Source: CAYZXL01 sp964482435
GTDB lineage: Bacteria > Auribacterota > JABMQX01
Assembly: GCA_964482435.1 (NCBI GenBank)
Contig: CAYZXL010000029.1
Coordinates: 1 to 51,898, forward strand
Length of the DNA: 51,898 nt
Reading direction: 5' to 3'
In this document: positions 35,973 through 45,210 of the stretch, one piece after another
Layout of the letters: each line of letters starts with the position of its first letter
How positions within the stretch are numbered: position 1 is the first letter of the stretch
The notes under the pieces: generated by a model
Database searches by the model: none
What the model was told of the DNA's origin: nothing
Seen by the model: the letters and a program-made list of their open reading frames with translations, nothing else
Program-made: the position numbers and the translations under genes

Positions 35973-35993
35973 CGAAAAGGAGGCCAAAAAACT

Positions 35994-37040
35994 TTGAAAC
36001 TCACAAAGAAACGCCTGGAGGAGATTCTCGCAGAATTCAACGGTGTAAAAGTCGCCATCGTCGGAGATTTCTATCTCGACCGCTACATCTCCGGAAGCAT
36101 GGAAGCCATATCCAGAGAGGCGGCAGTCCCCGTCGTGCGAATCGAAACCGATACCTATTCCCCCGGCGCCGCAGGAAACGCTGCATGTAATTTAGCTTCA
36201 CTTGGAGCGGAGGTAATCGCCATCAGCGTCGTCGGGGACGACTTAAGCGGCGAAATCATGAAAAGGGAGCTTGGGTTGAGGGGTGTGCGAACCGAGGACC
36301 TTGTTGCGGCGGAGAATCGCCATACCCCGACGTTCAACAAAGTCTATGCGTCTTCCTATCACGGCAAGAAGCAGCAGGTCGGGCGCTTCGACCAGGAAAA
36401 CGATTGCCCCATAGGTGCACGAACTGAAGCGCGACTTATCGAGGCGCTGGAGCTTGCCTCCCGCGAATGCCGTGCGATTGTCGTCGCCGATTACGTCGAA
36501 ATCCCCGACACCGGCGTGACCACCAAAGCCGTCCTTGAGAAAACAGCCTTCCTTACACGAAGCAGGAACGTCCTCTCGATCGGCGATTCGCGCGACAGGA
36601 TTGCCGAGTTCGTCGGCTTCTCGGTCCTCGTGCCCAACGACTACGAGGCCGCGATGGGCGCGAGAGTCTATCGTCCCCATGAGAGCAAGCACATCAGCGA
36701 CGAGACCGTTCTCACTGCCGGAAGAGAACTCAAGGAAATCACCCGCTGCCATACCGTCGTCATCACTCGCGGCGAACGCGGGATGACCGTCTTTCCTCCC
36801 ATGGGGAAGCCGATTGATGTCCTGACCGTTCCGTGCACCGGCGAAGTGGACGCCACCGGAGCCGGAGATACCGTCACCGCTGCCATCACCCTTTCCCTCG
36901 TCGTCGGCGCCGACATTGTCGAAGCCGCAGAGCTCGCCAACCTCGCCGCCGGAACCACCGTCAAAAAAATCGGCACCACCGGCTGGCCCACCCCCTCCGA
37001 AATCCTCTCCGCCTTCGATTCCCTCGCCCCTGGCCAGTGA
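35994..37040 (+). CDS. PfkB-family carbohydrate kinase, RfaE/HldE-like
   Basis: 348 residues. Phosphorylates a sugar or sugar phosphate with ATP. Seen: VAIVGDFYLDRYISG near residue 20-34, SPGAAGNAACNLASLGAEV (substrate-binding GG-type motif of PfkB), VLVPNDYEA, and the ATP-site signature GEVDATGAGDT with catalytic base Asp292. The arrangement resembles the kinase half of HldE (heptose-7-phosphate kinase), without the nucleotidyltransferase half. Start is TTG 35994, 10 bases after AAAAGGAGG; no ATG is available nearby. It stands alone on the plus strand. A heptose for the outer envelope is the likely substrate but is inference. Confidence 0.85.
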   Translation: MKLTKKRLEEILAEFNGVKVAIVGDFYLDRYISGSMEAISREAAVPVVRIETDTYSPGAAGNAACNLASLGAEVIAISVVGDDLSGEIMKRELGLRGVRTEDLVAAENRHTPTFNKVYASSYHGKKQQVGRFDQENDCPIGARTEARLIEALELASRECRAIVVADYVEIPDTGVTTKAVLEKTAFLTRSRNVLSIGDSRDRIAEFVGFSVLVPNDYEAAMGARVYRPHESKHISDETVLTAGRELKEITRCHTVVITRGERGMTVFPPMGKPIDVLTVPCTGEVDATGAGDTVTAAITLSLVVGADIVEAAELANLAAGTTVKKIGTTGWPTPSEILSAFDSLAPGQ

Positions 37041-37113
37041 CACGAGTTGTGCGGGAGGGCCAGGTGCCGAAGCGCGGCGTATGGCGAACCGGGCCGCTGG
37101 CGCCTCCGCGGCG

Positions 37114-37365
37114 CTACTCCAGAGACATCCTGTCCGGCGGAAAGGCCCCTCCGTCGACCAAGTTCTCAACCTCGTCGAGATGCAAGGTGACACTGTGGCA
37201 CCTGTACGACCTATCTACGGAGCCATGCGCCTTCAGCGCACCGCTCTGATAGAGCGCGCGGTCGGCCTCAAGGCGCTTGTACTCCGCCTCATCCATCTCC
37301 AGGTCAACACCGGGGCTGTGGCCCTTTCCCTCAACTGCTGTCAGGTGCACGTAAAGGCGCTTCAT
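37114..37365 (-). CDS. Hypothetical small protein
   Basis: 83 residues of plausible protein composition (KRLYVHLTAVEGKGHSPGVD, LEMDEAEYKRLEADRALY, SVTLHLDEVENLVDG). It starts 28 bp after the stop of the C10 peptidase gene on the same strand and has only a weak GAGG upstream. No family recognised. It lies between convergent gene ends, so it could also be a chance frame. Confidence 0.4.
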   Translation of the reverse strand: MKRLYVHLTAVEGKGHSPGVDLEMDEAEYKRLEADRALYQSGALKAHGSVDRSYRCHSVTLHLDEVENLVDGGAFPPDRMSLE

Positions 37366-37393
37366 GTTCCGCTCATGCCTCGTCTGTTTCGCG

Positions 37394-40300
37394 TTATCTC
37401 ATTTCAATTCGATAGAGCTTCATCCGGCCCGAAGCAGCGCTATCCGTCCATGACGTCGTGGCCCCCCGGGATGGGATGGTGGCAACGGTGGTCCATTGAC
37501 CCCCGACGAGACCCGCACAGGACCAGATTACGTAGGTATCCCCGGGCCGACTATACCAGGTGAGCTTGGTCCCACCCCCCGTCGCGCTCACGACACTAAG
37601 AACTCTGAACGGGAGCGAGCCGAACTCGTACGCTCCCATGTCAACTGTCAGAGAACGGCCACCGTGAAAGATGCGAAGGTTGCCGTCTATGTCGGCCGCG
37701 CGCCACATCCAGTCCTCGTTCTTGCCAGCGTCAATGCACGGCGAATCCGCCGAAAGGCGGTAGTCATTATCCTGGTAGGCCAGCGGGTTGTTGTCAGCCC
37801 CGTCCACGTCAAGGAGGCCGGGATGCTCGGAGATGTTCCCCTCGCCGCCGCCTGTCCAACCCTGGATGCACGAGTAAACGGGTGCGGACGAGTCGTGAAC
37901 CTGTGCGCCGCTCGGGGCCGTGTTTCCCCAGATGATGCAGTTCATAATCGAGCCCTTGCAGCAAGAAAGCCCCCCACCCGCGCCCGCTGCATTCCCGACG
38001 ATGGTGTTGTTGTGGATAGCACCCCCGCATCCCCATAGCCCGCCGCCGAGGTAGTTGGCTGTGTTGCCCGCAATGACGTTATTTCGGATCACCGCGTCGC
38101 ACCAAGCCAACCCGCCTCCGGAACTGTATTGCCCGGTGGCCGAGTTGCCAACAATGACGTTGTTCTGGATCGTGCCGTTGCACCAGGCGACCCCACCCCC
38201 GCCACTGTACTGGCTGACGGCCGAGTTTGCCATGATGGTATTGTTCTCAATCGTACCCCCGCACCACGTGATGCCGCCTCCGTGCCACCATGTCGAGTTC
38301 CCGGTTATGATGTTGTTTCGGATCGTCGCGTGAGTCCGGGGAGCATCCCCCAGGCCTACGGAGCTGGACCCCTTGACTCCGCTGTCGGCCGGGCCCGTCC
38401 CGTTGCGAATGGTGAAGCCGGAAAGGACGCAGGTTTCATCCTCTGTCCCGTCGAAGGTCACGACCGAACCGCTCCCGGCCCCATCAATAATCGTGTCCGC
38501 GACCACGGCCGGGTCCGAAGGACCGACACTGCGTAGGACGATGTTCTTCCCCTTAAAGCGAATATTCTCGACATAGATGCCCTGGGCGACGATCACAGTC
38601 TCCCCCTCATACGCGGCATCAATCGCCTGCTGGATCGTCTTGAAAGCGGTGCCCCATGATCTCCCATCACCGGAGGCCCCCACGGAACCGTCCACGTACC
38701 GAGTGCCGGCCACGGTCAAGAGTAGGGGTATGGTCTGCGGGGAGTTACCTGCCCTCGGAGCGGTGATCGTGATTGCGGCGGAATATACCCCCGAGGAGAG
38801 GCCCGAGCTGGCGTAGTTGACGGTGATGGTGTCGTGCTCGCCAGCGGACCCGCCGGTCGTAGGGCTACAGCTCAGCCATGAGGCGTCGTCGCCGATCGAG
38901 TAGTTGAGCGCCTTGGGCCCAGACGTCCAGACCTCAAAACTCTGAAGGGCGGCATTGCTGCCTGCCTGGCAAGTGTTGCGCAAGGACTCCACGCTGCAAC
39001 ATATCGCTGGCGGGGTGACTGCAAGGGTCACCACTATCGTCTGGGGGGTGTTGCTTGCCCCGGAGGCACCTATTGTTATTGCGCCCGAATAAGCTCCCGG
39101 CGAGAGTCCAGAAGTTGCGAAGCTCACCGTGATTGCATCGTGCTCACCGGTCGAGCTGCCCGAGACGGGATTGCAGGTCAACCACGACACGTTGTCGCTT
39201 ATCGAGTAATTCAGTGTCTTACCCCCGGAATTCCAGACCTCGAAGCTCTGTTCCGCGGCGTTCTTCCCCTCGATGCAGGAAGCACTGAGGCCGGTTGTGT
39301 TCACAGAGATAGCAGGAGGAGGCGGTTCCGTCACCGCCAGGTTCACTCGCACTGATTGCGGGGTAATCGTCACCCCTACGGGATTTATCCTGACGCTCGT
39401 TGAATACGAGCCGACAGAGAGACCGGATGTGGCGTAAGTGATGACGATTGTGTCGCGGTCGCCCGCTGAAGTTCCGCTCGTCGGATTGCAGCTCAGCCAC
39501 GACACCTCATCAGTGATGGAGTACTCGAGCGTCCCGCCGCCCGAATTCCACACCTGGAAGCTCTGGTCGGGCGCGTTTTTTCCCTTCCAGCAGGAATTCT
39601 CCAGCCAGATAGGGTCCCGGGAAATGGCCGGGCGGTCGGGCCGGATATTTACCACAGCGTAGACCGGCGGATACTGCTGGAGCGACCAAAACCCGTCGTC
39701 ATGGCCTCCCCAGCCCATGTTCAGATGAACCAGATTCGGAGAATCGTAGCCGTCCATCACGAGGGCATGATTTTCGATGGAGTACCAGACAGGCCAACCC
39801 TTATCAACTTGCTCGCGCATGAGGGCAAGCCACCCATCGTCGGAATAGCCGGACTTCCAAACACCCGACGTTGTCAGGTAACCGAAGTACTGGGTCAGCG
39901 CGTCTCCACGCATCGCCCCCGAGGAACCATCCTGACCGTAGTTCATGTCCACCGACACCCCGCAGTGGTAGCTCAGTGTGCTCAGTGCATCTTTGACGGC
40001 CTGATCGCTTAAGGGAGTTGCCCACTCAGGCATGTTCGCCCAGTCGTACGTCGTTGAGCCAAAGTCAGCGGAAAGAACCGTTCCACTCCAGTTGTAACTG
40101 TGGCTTCCGGTCCCAGTCTTGGGGTGCTTCCAGTACCGCATTATCTGGGCCATGGCCGTGGCAGTGCAACCGACGTAGCAGTGCTCTCGGCCAACCACCG
40201 GGCATTTATCGTGGTACGGCGCAGTCTGATTCCACCTCGTCGTCAGGAGCGGGCCGACGGGACCTGAAGGGACCTCAGCCAGCGGCTGGAGGTCGCCTGG

Positions 40301-40780
40301 CAGGTGAGCGGATTGCTCCAGAAGGGCCCAGAAAGGGTGAGGGGGACCGGTCTTTCGGGTGTGTGCGCTCTGAAGCTCGGAGATAGTGTCCGCGAAAGCC
40401 TCCATGATTGCCTGGGCCGCCGGGACGCCCGGAACGTCCAAACTGCTATCGAGGGAGTAGTAAAAAACCGGAGCGAACTCGTCGTCCGCGGAGATGGCGA
40501 TACAGCCACCCTCCGCGGTGTCGAATGCGTAGCCAATTGTTGTCCCCTTGACTACGAGAGGCCTGGCTTCTGGCTCGGTGAAGGCCGGAATGACTTCGCC
40601 TTCAACCGGCTGCTGCTCTTGCGGCTGCCTGAATCGGAGTTCGTACCAACCATTTGCAGCGGTCGCCGCGCGCGACGGGTCCACCGGCTCCCCCAGAGCA
40701 CCTCGCACGCAACCCCCGAAGATGCAGAGCGCAAACAAGACCCTTACGAGAATCTGCGTTGGACGATCCCCTGCTGTCAT
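37394..40780 (-). CDS. C10 (streptopain-like) peptidase fused to three BACON-like domains and a beta-helix
   Basis: 1128 residues. Signal peptide to about residue 30; SpeB-type propeptide about 31-135 (DPSRAATAANGWYELRF, GGCIAISADDEFAPVFYYS). The cysteine protease domain follows with nucleophile Cys205 (GCTATAMAQIMRYWKHP), His338 (NHALVMDGYD) and Asn354/Trp357 (HLNMGWGG). Three BACON-like repeats lie at about 388-485, 488-588 and 592-690 (YSISDNVSWLTCNP, STGEHDAITVSF). The beta-helix cassette spans about 694-960 with Cys coils, then SPCIDAG and VDMGAYEF, then the shared C-terminal module (1058-1128, ending KLYRIEMR). Start 40780 has GAGGAGG. The catalytic residues are intact, so it is probably an active secreted protease. 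A paralogue with four BACON-like repeats lies next upstream on the strand. Confidence 0.9.
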   Translation of the reverse strand: MTAGDRPTQILVRVLFALCIFGGCVRGALGEPVDPSRAATAANGWYELRFRQPQEQQPVEGEVIPAFTEPEARPLVVKGTTIGYAFDTAEGGCIAISADDEFAPVFYYSLDSSLDVPGVPAAQAIMEAFADTISELQSAHTRKTGPPHPFWALLEQSAHLPGDLQPLAEVPSGPVGPLLTTRWNQTAPYHDKCPVVGREHCYVGCTATAMAQIMRYWKHPKTGTGSHSYNWSGTVLSADFGSTTYDWANMPEWATPLSDQAVKDALSTLSYHCGVSVDMNYGQDGSSGAMRGDALTQYFGYLTTSGVWKSGYSDDGWLALMREQVDKGWPVWYSIENHALVMDGYDSPNLVHLNMGWGGHDDGFWSLQQYPPVYAVVNIRPDRPAISRDPIWLENSCWKGKNAPDQSFQVWNSGGGTLEYSITDEVSWLSCNPTSGTSAGDRDTIVITYATSGLSVGSYSTSVRINPVGVTITPQSVRVNLAVTEPPPPAISVNTTGLSASCIEGKNAAEQSFEVWNSGGKTLNYSISDNVSWLTCNPVSGSSTGEHDAITVSFATSGLSPGAYSGAITIGASGASNTPQTIVVTLAVTPPAICCSVESLRNTCQAGSNAALQSFEVWTSGPKALNYSIGDDASWLSCSPTTGGSAGEHDTITVNYASSGLSSGVYSAAITITAPRAGNSPQTIPLLLTVAGTRYVDGSVGASGDGRSWGTAFKTIQQAIDAAYEGETVIVAQGIYVENIRFKGKNIVLRSVGPSDPAVVADTIIDGAGSGSVVTFDGTEDETCVLSGFTIRNGTGPADSGVKGSSSVGLGDAPRTHATIRNNIITGNSTWWHGGGITWCGGTIENNTIMANSAVSQYSGGGGVAWCNGTIQNNVIVGNSATGQYSSGGGLAWCDAVIRNNVIAGNTANYLGGGLWGCGGAIHNNTIVGNAAGAGGGLSCCKGSIMNCIIWGNTAPSGAQVHDSSAPVYSCIQGWTGGGEGNISEHPGLLDVDGADNNPLAYQDNDYRLSADSPCIDAGKNEDWMWRAADIDGNLRIFHGGRSLTVDMGAYEFGSLPFRVLSVVSATGGGTKLTWYSRPGDTYVIWSCAGLVGGQWTTVATIPSRGATTSWTDSAASGRMKLYRIEMR

Positions 40781-41371
40781 GGCTTCCTCCTCAACCTATA
40801 GGCCTTCTTGGGCACATAGCGGTGCGGGACCCCACGGATGCGCCGGTTCCAAAGCAATCATCGTGCCAGATGAGACATCGGCAGAAGCATTCCCGAGCGA
40901 TCAAGGCCAGCGGCCGCGACAGTAAATCAATTTGGCTTCCCGCTGGCGCGATAGAAAGGAGGGGACCTCCCGCGCTAAGTCACGTCGGCAGAGGTAAAAG
41001 GGACAACCAGGACCTGCCCGCATTGGTTGGTGTAAAACGGGAGCCTGGCAGCAACCCGCAGGCGGATTTCCTCCATCCCGCCGAACTCCCGAGAGGGTCA
41101 ACTGTCCGTAAAGCCCGGCCGCGCGCCTACGAATGTCAGAGACGCTCGTCATCCCGTACGTAATTGTACTCCGGGGGGAGAGATACGGGGGGCCCAGCAA
41201 AAGGCAACCATTTTTGCGGTGGCATGGGCATCTTGCCCATGATGTCGCGCTCGTCTCACCTATGGCGGGAGGCCACGCTGCGTCGCGCGTGGTACGGTGG
41301 CCCTGCCCTCGGAAAGGCTGCATGGCGCGATCTCGGCTTGACCGGTGGCGCGGCCAGGGGCGCCCGTGGCA
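40781..41371. other. 591 bp intergenic region between the two C10 genes
   Basis: No gene. It contains a REP-like element identical to copy 1 (41218-41241), plus a GC-rich stretch just before the end of the next gene (GGTGGCGCGGCCAGGGGCGC, 41344-41363) that may be a decayed copy. Confidence 0.5.
41218..41241. repeat. REP-like palindromic element, copy 2
   Basis: CATGGGCATCTTGCCCATG preceded by GGTGG. It is the exact reverse complement of the 24 bp at 5748-5771, about 35 kb away. Confidence 0.7.
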
Positions 41372-44300
41372 CTATTTCATTTCAATGCGGTAGAGTAGAA
41401 GCCGGCCTGATGGTGCGGCTTCTTTCCACGAGGTCGTCGCACCCTGGGAGGGGATGGTTGTGACGGTGGTCCACTGGCCGCGTAGAAGGTCCGTGCAGGA
41501 CCAGATAACGTATGTATCGCCGGGACGACTGCACCAGGTGAGATTTGTCTGTCCACCCACCACATTTGAAATCCCAACCACCCTGAACGGCACGGAGCCA
41601 AACTCGTATGCGCCCATGTCAACCGTCGCGGAGCGGGACCCATAGAATATTCGATTATTTCCGTCGAGGTCGGTTCCGCGCCACATCCAGCCCTCATTCG
41701 TCCCGGAATCAACGCACGGCGAATCCGCCGCGAGATGGTAGTCGTTGTCAAAGTACGTCAACGGGGCGTCATCGCCCCCGTCGGGGTCAACAAAGCCGGG
41801 ATCGCTATTGATGTTGCCCTCACCGCCCTCTGTCCAGTCCTGAATGCACGAGTAGATGGGTGTGAGCGAGTCGTAGAGCTGGCTGCCGGTTGGGGCACTG
41901 TTTCCCCAAACGATGCAGTTCGTGATTGGGCCCTCGCAAGAGGATGCTCCGCCGCCGGTGTCCGCGCTGTTTGCCACTATGGTGTTGTTGTGAATTGTGC
42001 CGCCGCAGCCCCACAGCCCGCCTCCAAGCTGGTCGGCTACGTTACCGGCAACAATGTTGTTTCGGATGGCGCCATAGCACCAGGCAATGCCCCCGCCGTG
42101 CCAGGGAGTCGAGTTGCCGATTATCCTGTTGTTTTCAACCACGGCGTGCGTGACCAGGGCCGACCCGCTCTCGCGTCCGCATATCCCGCCGCCGCGCTCG
42201 CCCCTGCCGTTGCGAATGGTGAATCCGGAAAGAACGCAGTCTTCCTTCTCCGAGCCGTGGAACGTGACGACCGGGTCGGTCCGGTTGCCATCAATAACGG
42301 TGTCAGCGACGATAGCGGGGTCGAGGGGATTGGTGCTCCGAAGGACGATATTCTTGCCTTTGACCCGGACGTTCTCGACGTAGATGCCCTGAGCGACTAT
42401 GACCGTGTCCCCGTCGGCCGCAGCATCAATCGCCTGCTGGATGGTTTTGAAAGCCTTTGCCCATGAAGTCCCATCGCCGGAGGCTGCCACCGCCCCGTCA
42501 ACATGGCGAATGGCGGGGCCGGAGGTTCCGATTACCGTCAGGCAAACCGGCATCGTCTGGGGTGAGTTGCTCGCTCCGGTGCCGCTGATGGTTATTTTGG
42601 CGAGGTAAATCCCGGCGGCCAAGGTGCCGGTGGTGTAGCTCACAGAGATGCTGTCGTGCTCGCCGGTCGAGGCGCCGGTCGTTGGGGTACAGCCCAACCA
42701 GGAGACGTCGTCGCTAATGGAATAGTTGAGGGTCTTTCCACCCGAGTTCCAGACCTCAAAGCTCTGAGCGGCGGCGCTGCCGCCCGCCTGGCAACTATTG
42801 CGCAAGGATGCAACGTTGAGCGAGATGGCGGGTGGAGGTGGCGGGTTGACGGTTAGAGTGACGGGCACTCTTTGAGGGGTGTTGCTCGCGCCGGTAGCAC
42901 CTATTACTATCGTAGCCGGGTATGTTCCCAGCGCCAGCGCGGAAGTGGTAAAGGTCAGCGTGATTGTGTCGTGCTCGCCCGTTGAGCTACCGGTCGCCGG
43001 ATTGCAGCTCAGCCAGGATGCGTTGTCGCCGATCGAGTAATTGAGCGTCTTTTCCCCGCAGTTCCATATCTCGAAGCTCTGTGTGGGCGCATTGCCGCCC
43101 TGCACGCAGGACGCGGTTATGCTCTCGGTGTTCAAACAGATAGCCGGGCCGGGCTCTCTGACCGTCAGAGTGACGGTAACCTTTTGAGGGGTGTTGGTGG
43201 CGCCGGTGGCGTTTATCACTATTGTCGCGGTGTACGTTCCCAGGGAAAGCCCCGAAGTGGCAAAGTTCACCGTGATTGTATCTTTCTCACCCGTCGAGGT
43301 TCCGCTGATCGGAATGCAGCTCAGCCACGTCGCATTGTCGCTTATAGAGTAGCTCAAGGTCTTTTCGGCGGAGTTCCAGACCTGGTAGGTCTGCGACGCG
43401 GCATTGCTCCCCTGAACGCCGGAGGCGCTTATCGCCGGTGTGCTGAGAGCGATAGCCGGCGCAGGCTCCATGACCTTCAGGTTTACGCGAACCGACTGAG
43501 GGTTGATGGTGGCTCCCACGGGGTCAATCCTGATGTTTGTGGAATACGAGCCTAACGGCAAACTGGAAGTGGCGTAGGTGACCGTTATCGTGTCGTGCTC
43601 GCCCGTCGAGGTGCCAGTCGAGGGGCTGCAACTGAGCCACGACGCCTCCGGAGTAATGGAGTACTCGAGTGTCGCCGCGCCTGAATTCCACACCTGGAAG
43701 GTTTGGTCAGGCGCGTTTTTCCCTTCCGAGCAAGAGGAGGATAAGGAGAAGGGGTCCCGAGAAATTGCAGGGCGGTCGGGTCGGATGTCAATCACAGCGT
43801 CAACTGGAGGATACTTCTGAAGAGACCAGAAGCCGTCCTCCTGCCCTCCCCAGCCCATGTTCAGATGAAGCGATTTGTTCGCGGAATCGTAGCCATCTGC
43901 TACGACGGCGTGACCCCCTGCGGGGATGATGATCCCGTACCAGACGGGCCAGCCCCTGTCAAGCTGGTCGCGCATCAGCCGATACCATCCTTCGTCCGTG
44001 TAGTCCCATTTGTCAACGTAGGATGTTGGCAGGTAACCGAAATAGTCCGTCAGGGATTCCCCTATCAGATAAGCTGCGGAACCATACGGACCGTAGTCCA
44101 TGTCCACTGCCACTCCGCAGTGGTAACTCAGCGTGCTCACCGCGTCCTTGACAGCCTGGGGGCTTGATGGGGTCGCCGCGTCGGGCATGTTCGCCCAGTC
44201 GTACGTCGTCGAACCAAAGTCAGCGGACAGTGTCCTTCCACCGAACGCCCACAAGTAACTGTGGCTTCCCGTTCCGGTCTCGGGGTGCTTCCAGTACCGC

Positions 44301-44932
44301 ATTATCTGCGCCATAGAGGTCGCAGTGCAGCCGACAGGGCAGTGATCACCCTCCACCACGGGACATTTGTCGTGGTATGGCTCGTCCTGACTCCATGTCG
44401 TCGTCAGGAGCGGACCGACAACACCCGTGGGGACCGGAGCGATGGGGCTTACGCCGTCTGGCGAATCAGCAAGCTCTTCGAGGAATCCCCACAGCGGGTC
44501 AGGCGGCCCCGTCTTCTCATACCGGGAGTCCTGAACCTCAGAGATCCCGTCGGCGAACGCCTCCAGAATCGCCTGGGCGGGCGGGACAGCCGGGACATCG
44601 AGCCTGCTATCGAACGAGTAGTAGAGCACCGGAGACAGCTCGTCATCCGCAACAATGGCGATGCATCCCCCGCCCGGAACGTCAAACGCATAGGCAACCG
44701 TGACTCCCTTGACCACGAGGGGCCTGGCGTCTCCCTCGATGAACCCCGCCTTCGGCAGGGCCAGGACATCTTGCGCATCCCTGAATCGCAGCTCGTGCCA
44801 TCCGTTGGCGACCACAGCAGCGCGCGATGCCTCAACTGGCTCCCCGAATGCGGACGCCAGCACCAGACTGATAATGCAACTCGCAGCCGAGGCCGCGAGA
44901 ACCAGTCTTGCCAAAAGACCCCCTCTTTTCAT
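41372..44932 (-). CDS. C10 peptidase fused to four BACON-like domains and a beta-helix (paralogue)
   Basis: 1186 residues, same architecture as its neighbour: signal peptide, SpeB-like propeptide (EASRAAVVANGWHELRF), protease domain with Cys202 (GCTATSMAQIMRYWKHP), His341 (GGHAVVADGYD) and Asn358/Trp361 (HLNMGWGG). Here four BACON-like repeats occur (about 392-487, 491-592, 595-695, 700-800), one more than in the paralogue, followed by a shorter beta-helix (about 810-1010), SPCVDSG/VDMGAYEF and the shared module ending LLLYRIEMK. Start 44932 has AAGGAGGCG. The two genes are tandem duplicates that differ by gain or loss of whole domains. Intact catalytic residues suggest an active secreted protease. 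Confidence 0.9.
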   Translation of the reverse strand: MKRGGLLARLVLAASAASCIISLVLASAFGEPVEASRAAVVANGWHELRFRDAQDVLALPKAGFIEGDARPLVVKGVTVAYAFDVPGGGCIAIVADDELSPVLYYSFDSRLDVPAVPPAQAILEAFADGISEVQDSRYEKTGPPDPLWGFLEELADSPDGVSPIAPVPTGVVGPLLTTTWSQDEPYHDKCPVVEGDHCPVGCTATSMAQIMRYWKHPETGTGSHSYLWAFGGRTLSADFGSTTYDWANMPDAATPSSPQAVKDAVSTLSYHCGVAVDMDYGPYGSAAYLIGESLTDYFGYLPTSYVDKWDYTDEGWYRLMRDQLDRGWPVWYGIIIPAGGHAVVADGYDSANKSLHLNMGWGGQEDGFWSLQKYPPVDAVIDIRPDRPAISRDPFSLSSSCSEGKNAPDQTFQVWNSGAATLEYSITPEASWLSCSPSTGTSTGEHDTITVTYATSSLPLGSYSTNIRIDPVGATINPQSVRVNLKVMEPAPAIALSTPAISASGVQGSNAASQTYQVWNSAEKTLSYSISDNATWLSCIPISGTSTGEKDTITVNFATSGLSLGTYTATIVINATGATNTPQKVTVTLTVREPGPAICLNTESITASCVQGGNAPTQSFEIWNCGEKTLNYSIGDNASWLSCNPATGSSTGEHDTITLTFTTSALALGTYPATIVIGATGASNTPQRVPVTLTVNPPPPPAISLNVASLRNSCQAGGSAAAQSFEVWNSGGKTLNYSISDDVSWLGCTPTTGASTGEHDSISVSYTTGTLAAGIYLAKITISGTGASNSPQTMPVCLTVIGTSGPAIRHVDGAVAASGDGTSWAKAFKTIQQAIDAAADGDTVIVAQGIYVENVRVKGKNIVLRSTNPLDPAIVADTVIDGNRTDPVVTFHGSEKEDCVLSGFTIRNGRGERGGGICGRESGSALVTHAVVENNRIIGNSTPWHGGGIAWCYGAIRNNIVAGNVADQLGGGLWGCGGTIHNNTIVANSADTGGGASSCEGPITNCIVWGNSAPTGSQLYDSLTPIYSCIQDWTEGGEGNINSDPGFVDPDGGDDAPLTYFDNDYHLAADSPCVDSGTNEGWMWRGTDLDGNNRIFYGSRSATVDMGAYEFGSVPFRVVGISNVVGGQTNLTWCSRPGDTYVIWSCTDLLRGQWTTVTTIPSQGATTSWKEAAPSGRLLLYRIEMK

Positions 44933-44951
44933 AAAACGCCTCCTTCTTAAG

Positions 44952-45137
44952 CTACCTCCCTCCGCGGCGCGCGGTCTCGCGCCGCACCGTTTCCGTTCGC
45001 CGCCAGCCCTGCTCGCCGCCCACGATGGCGCATCGCGTGTCCGTCCGCAACCGCGTCAACTCTCCGAGAAGATTGAAAAGCGAGATAATTCGTTCCCGGA
45101 CATGCAGGCGGTCGCGGGCATGCTGCGGGTCCGCCAT
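44952..45137 (-). CDS. Possible small helical protein
   Basis: 61 residues, charged and helix-like (DRLHVRERIISLFNLLGELTR), between accD and the C10 gene on the same strand. ATG 45137 has TGAGG seven bases upstream. A different frame over the same DNA looks less protein-like. No family recognised; may be chance. Confidence 0.35.
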   Translation of the reverse strand: MADPQHARDRLHVRERIISLFNLLGELTRLRTDTRCAIVGGEQGWRRTETVRRETARRGGR

Positions 45138-45210
45138 AGGAGAACCTCAAGGCCTCCTCTATTACCACCCCAAAAACTCTCCCGGGCGCCTGACTCCCCG
45201 CCCGCGGCGC

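Larger units (their letters stand above)
35186..35993. other. 808 bp intergenic region with REPIN, inverted repeats and terminator
   Basis: No credible gene. It contains a REPIN-like doublet (35369-35420), a palindrome CGTCCCCTCGGGGACG at 35463-35478, an imperfect inverted pair at about 35479-35545 (GCATGTTGGGTTCGGAACCG against CCGGTGCCCAACCGGCAT), a strong bidirectional terminator (35571-35616) and an AT-rich palindrome just before the kinase gene. Confidence 0.65.

Noticed and set aside
41735..42466. Open frame of 243 codons on the plus strand opposite the second C10 gene
   Set aside because: Shadow of the repeat-rich minus-strand gene; no start context and no recognisable family.
44947..45168. 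Alternative small frame of 73 codons overlapping the 44952-45137 frame
   Set aside because: Composition is less protein-like and no ribosome binding site precedes it; the overlapping frame is preferred, though itself uncertain.
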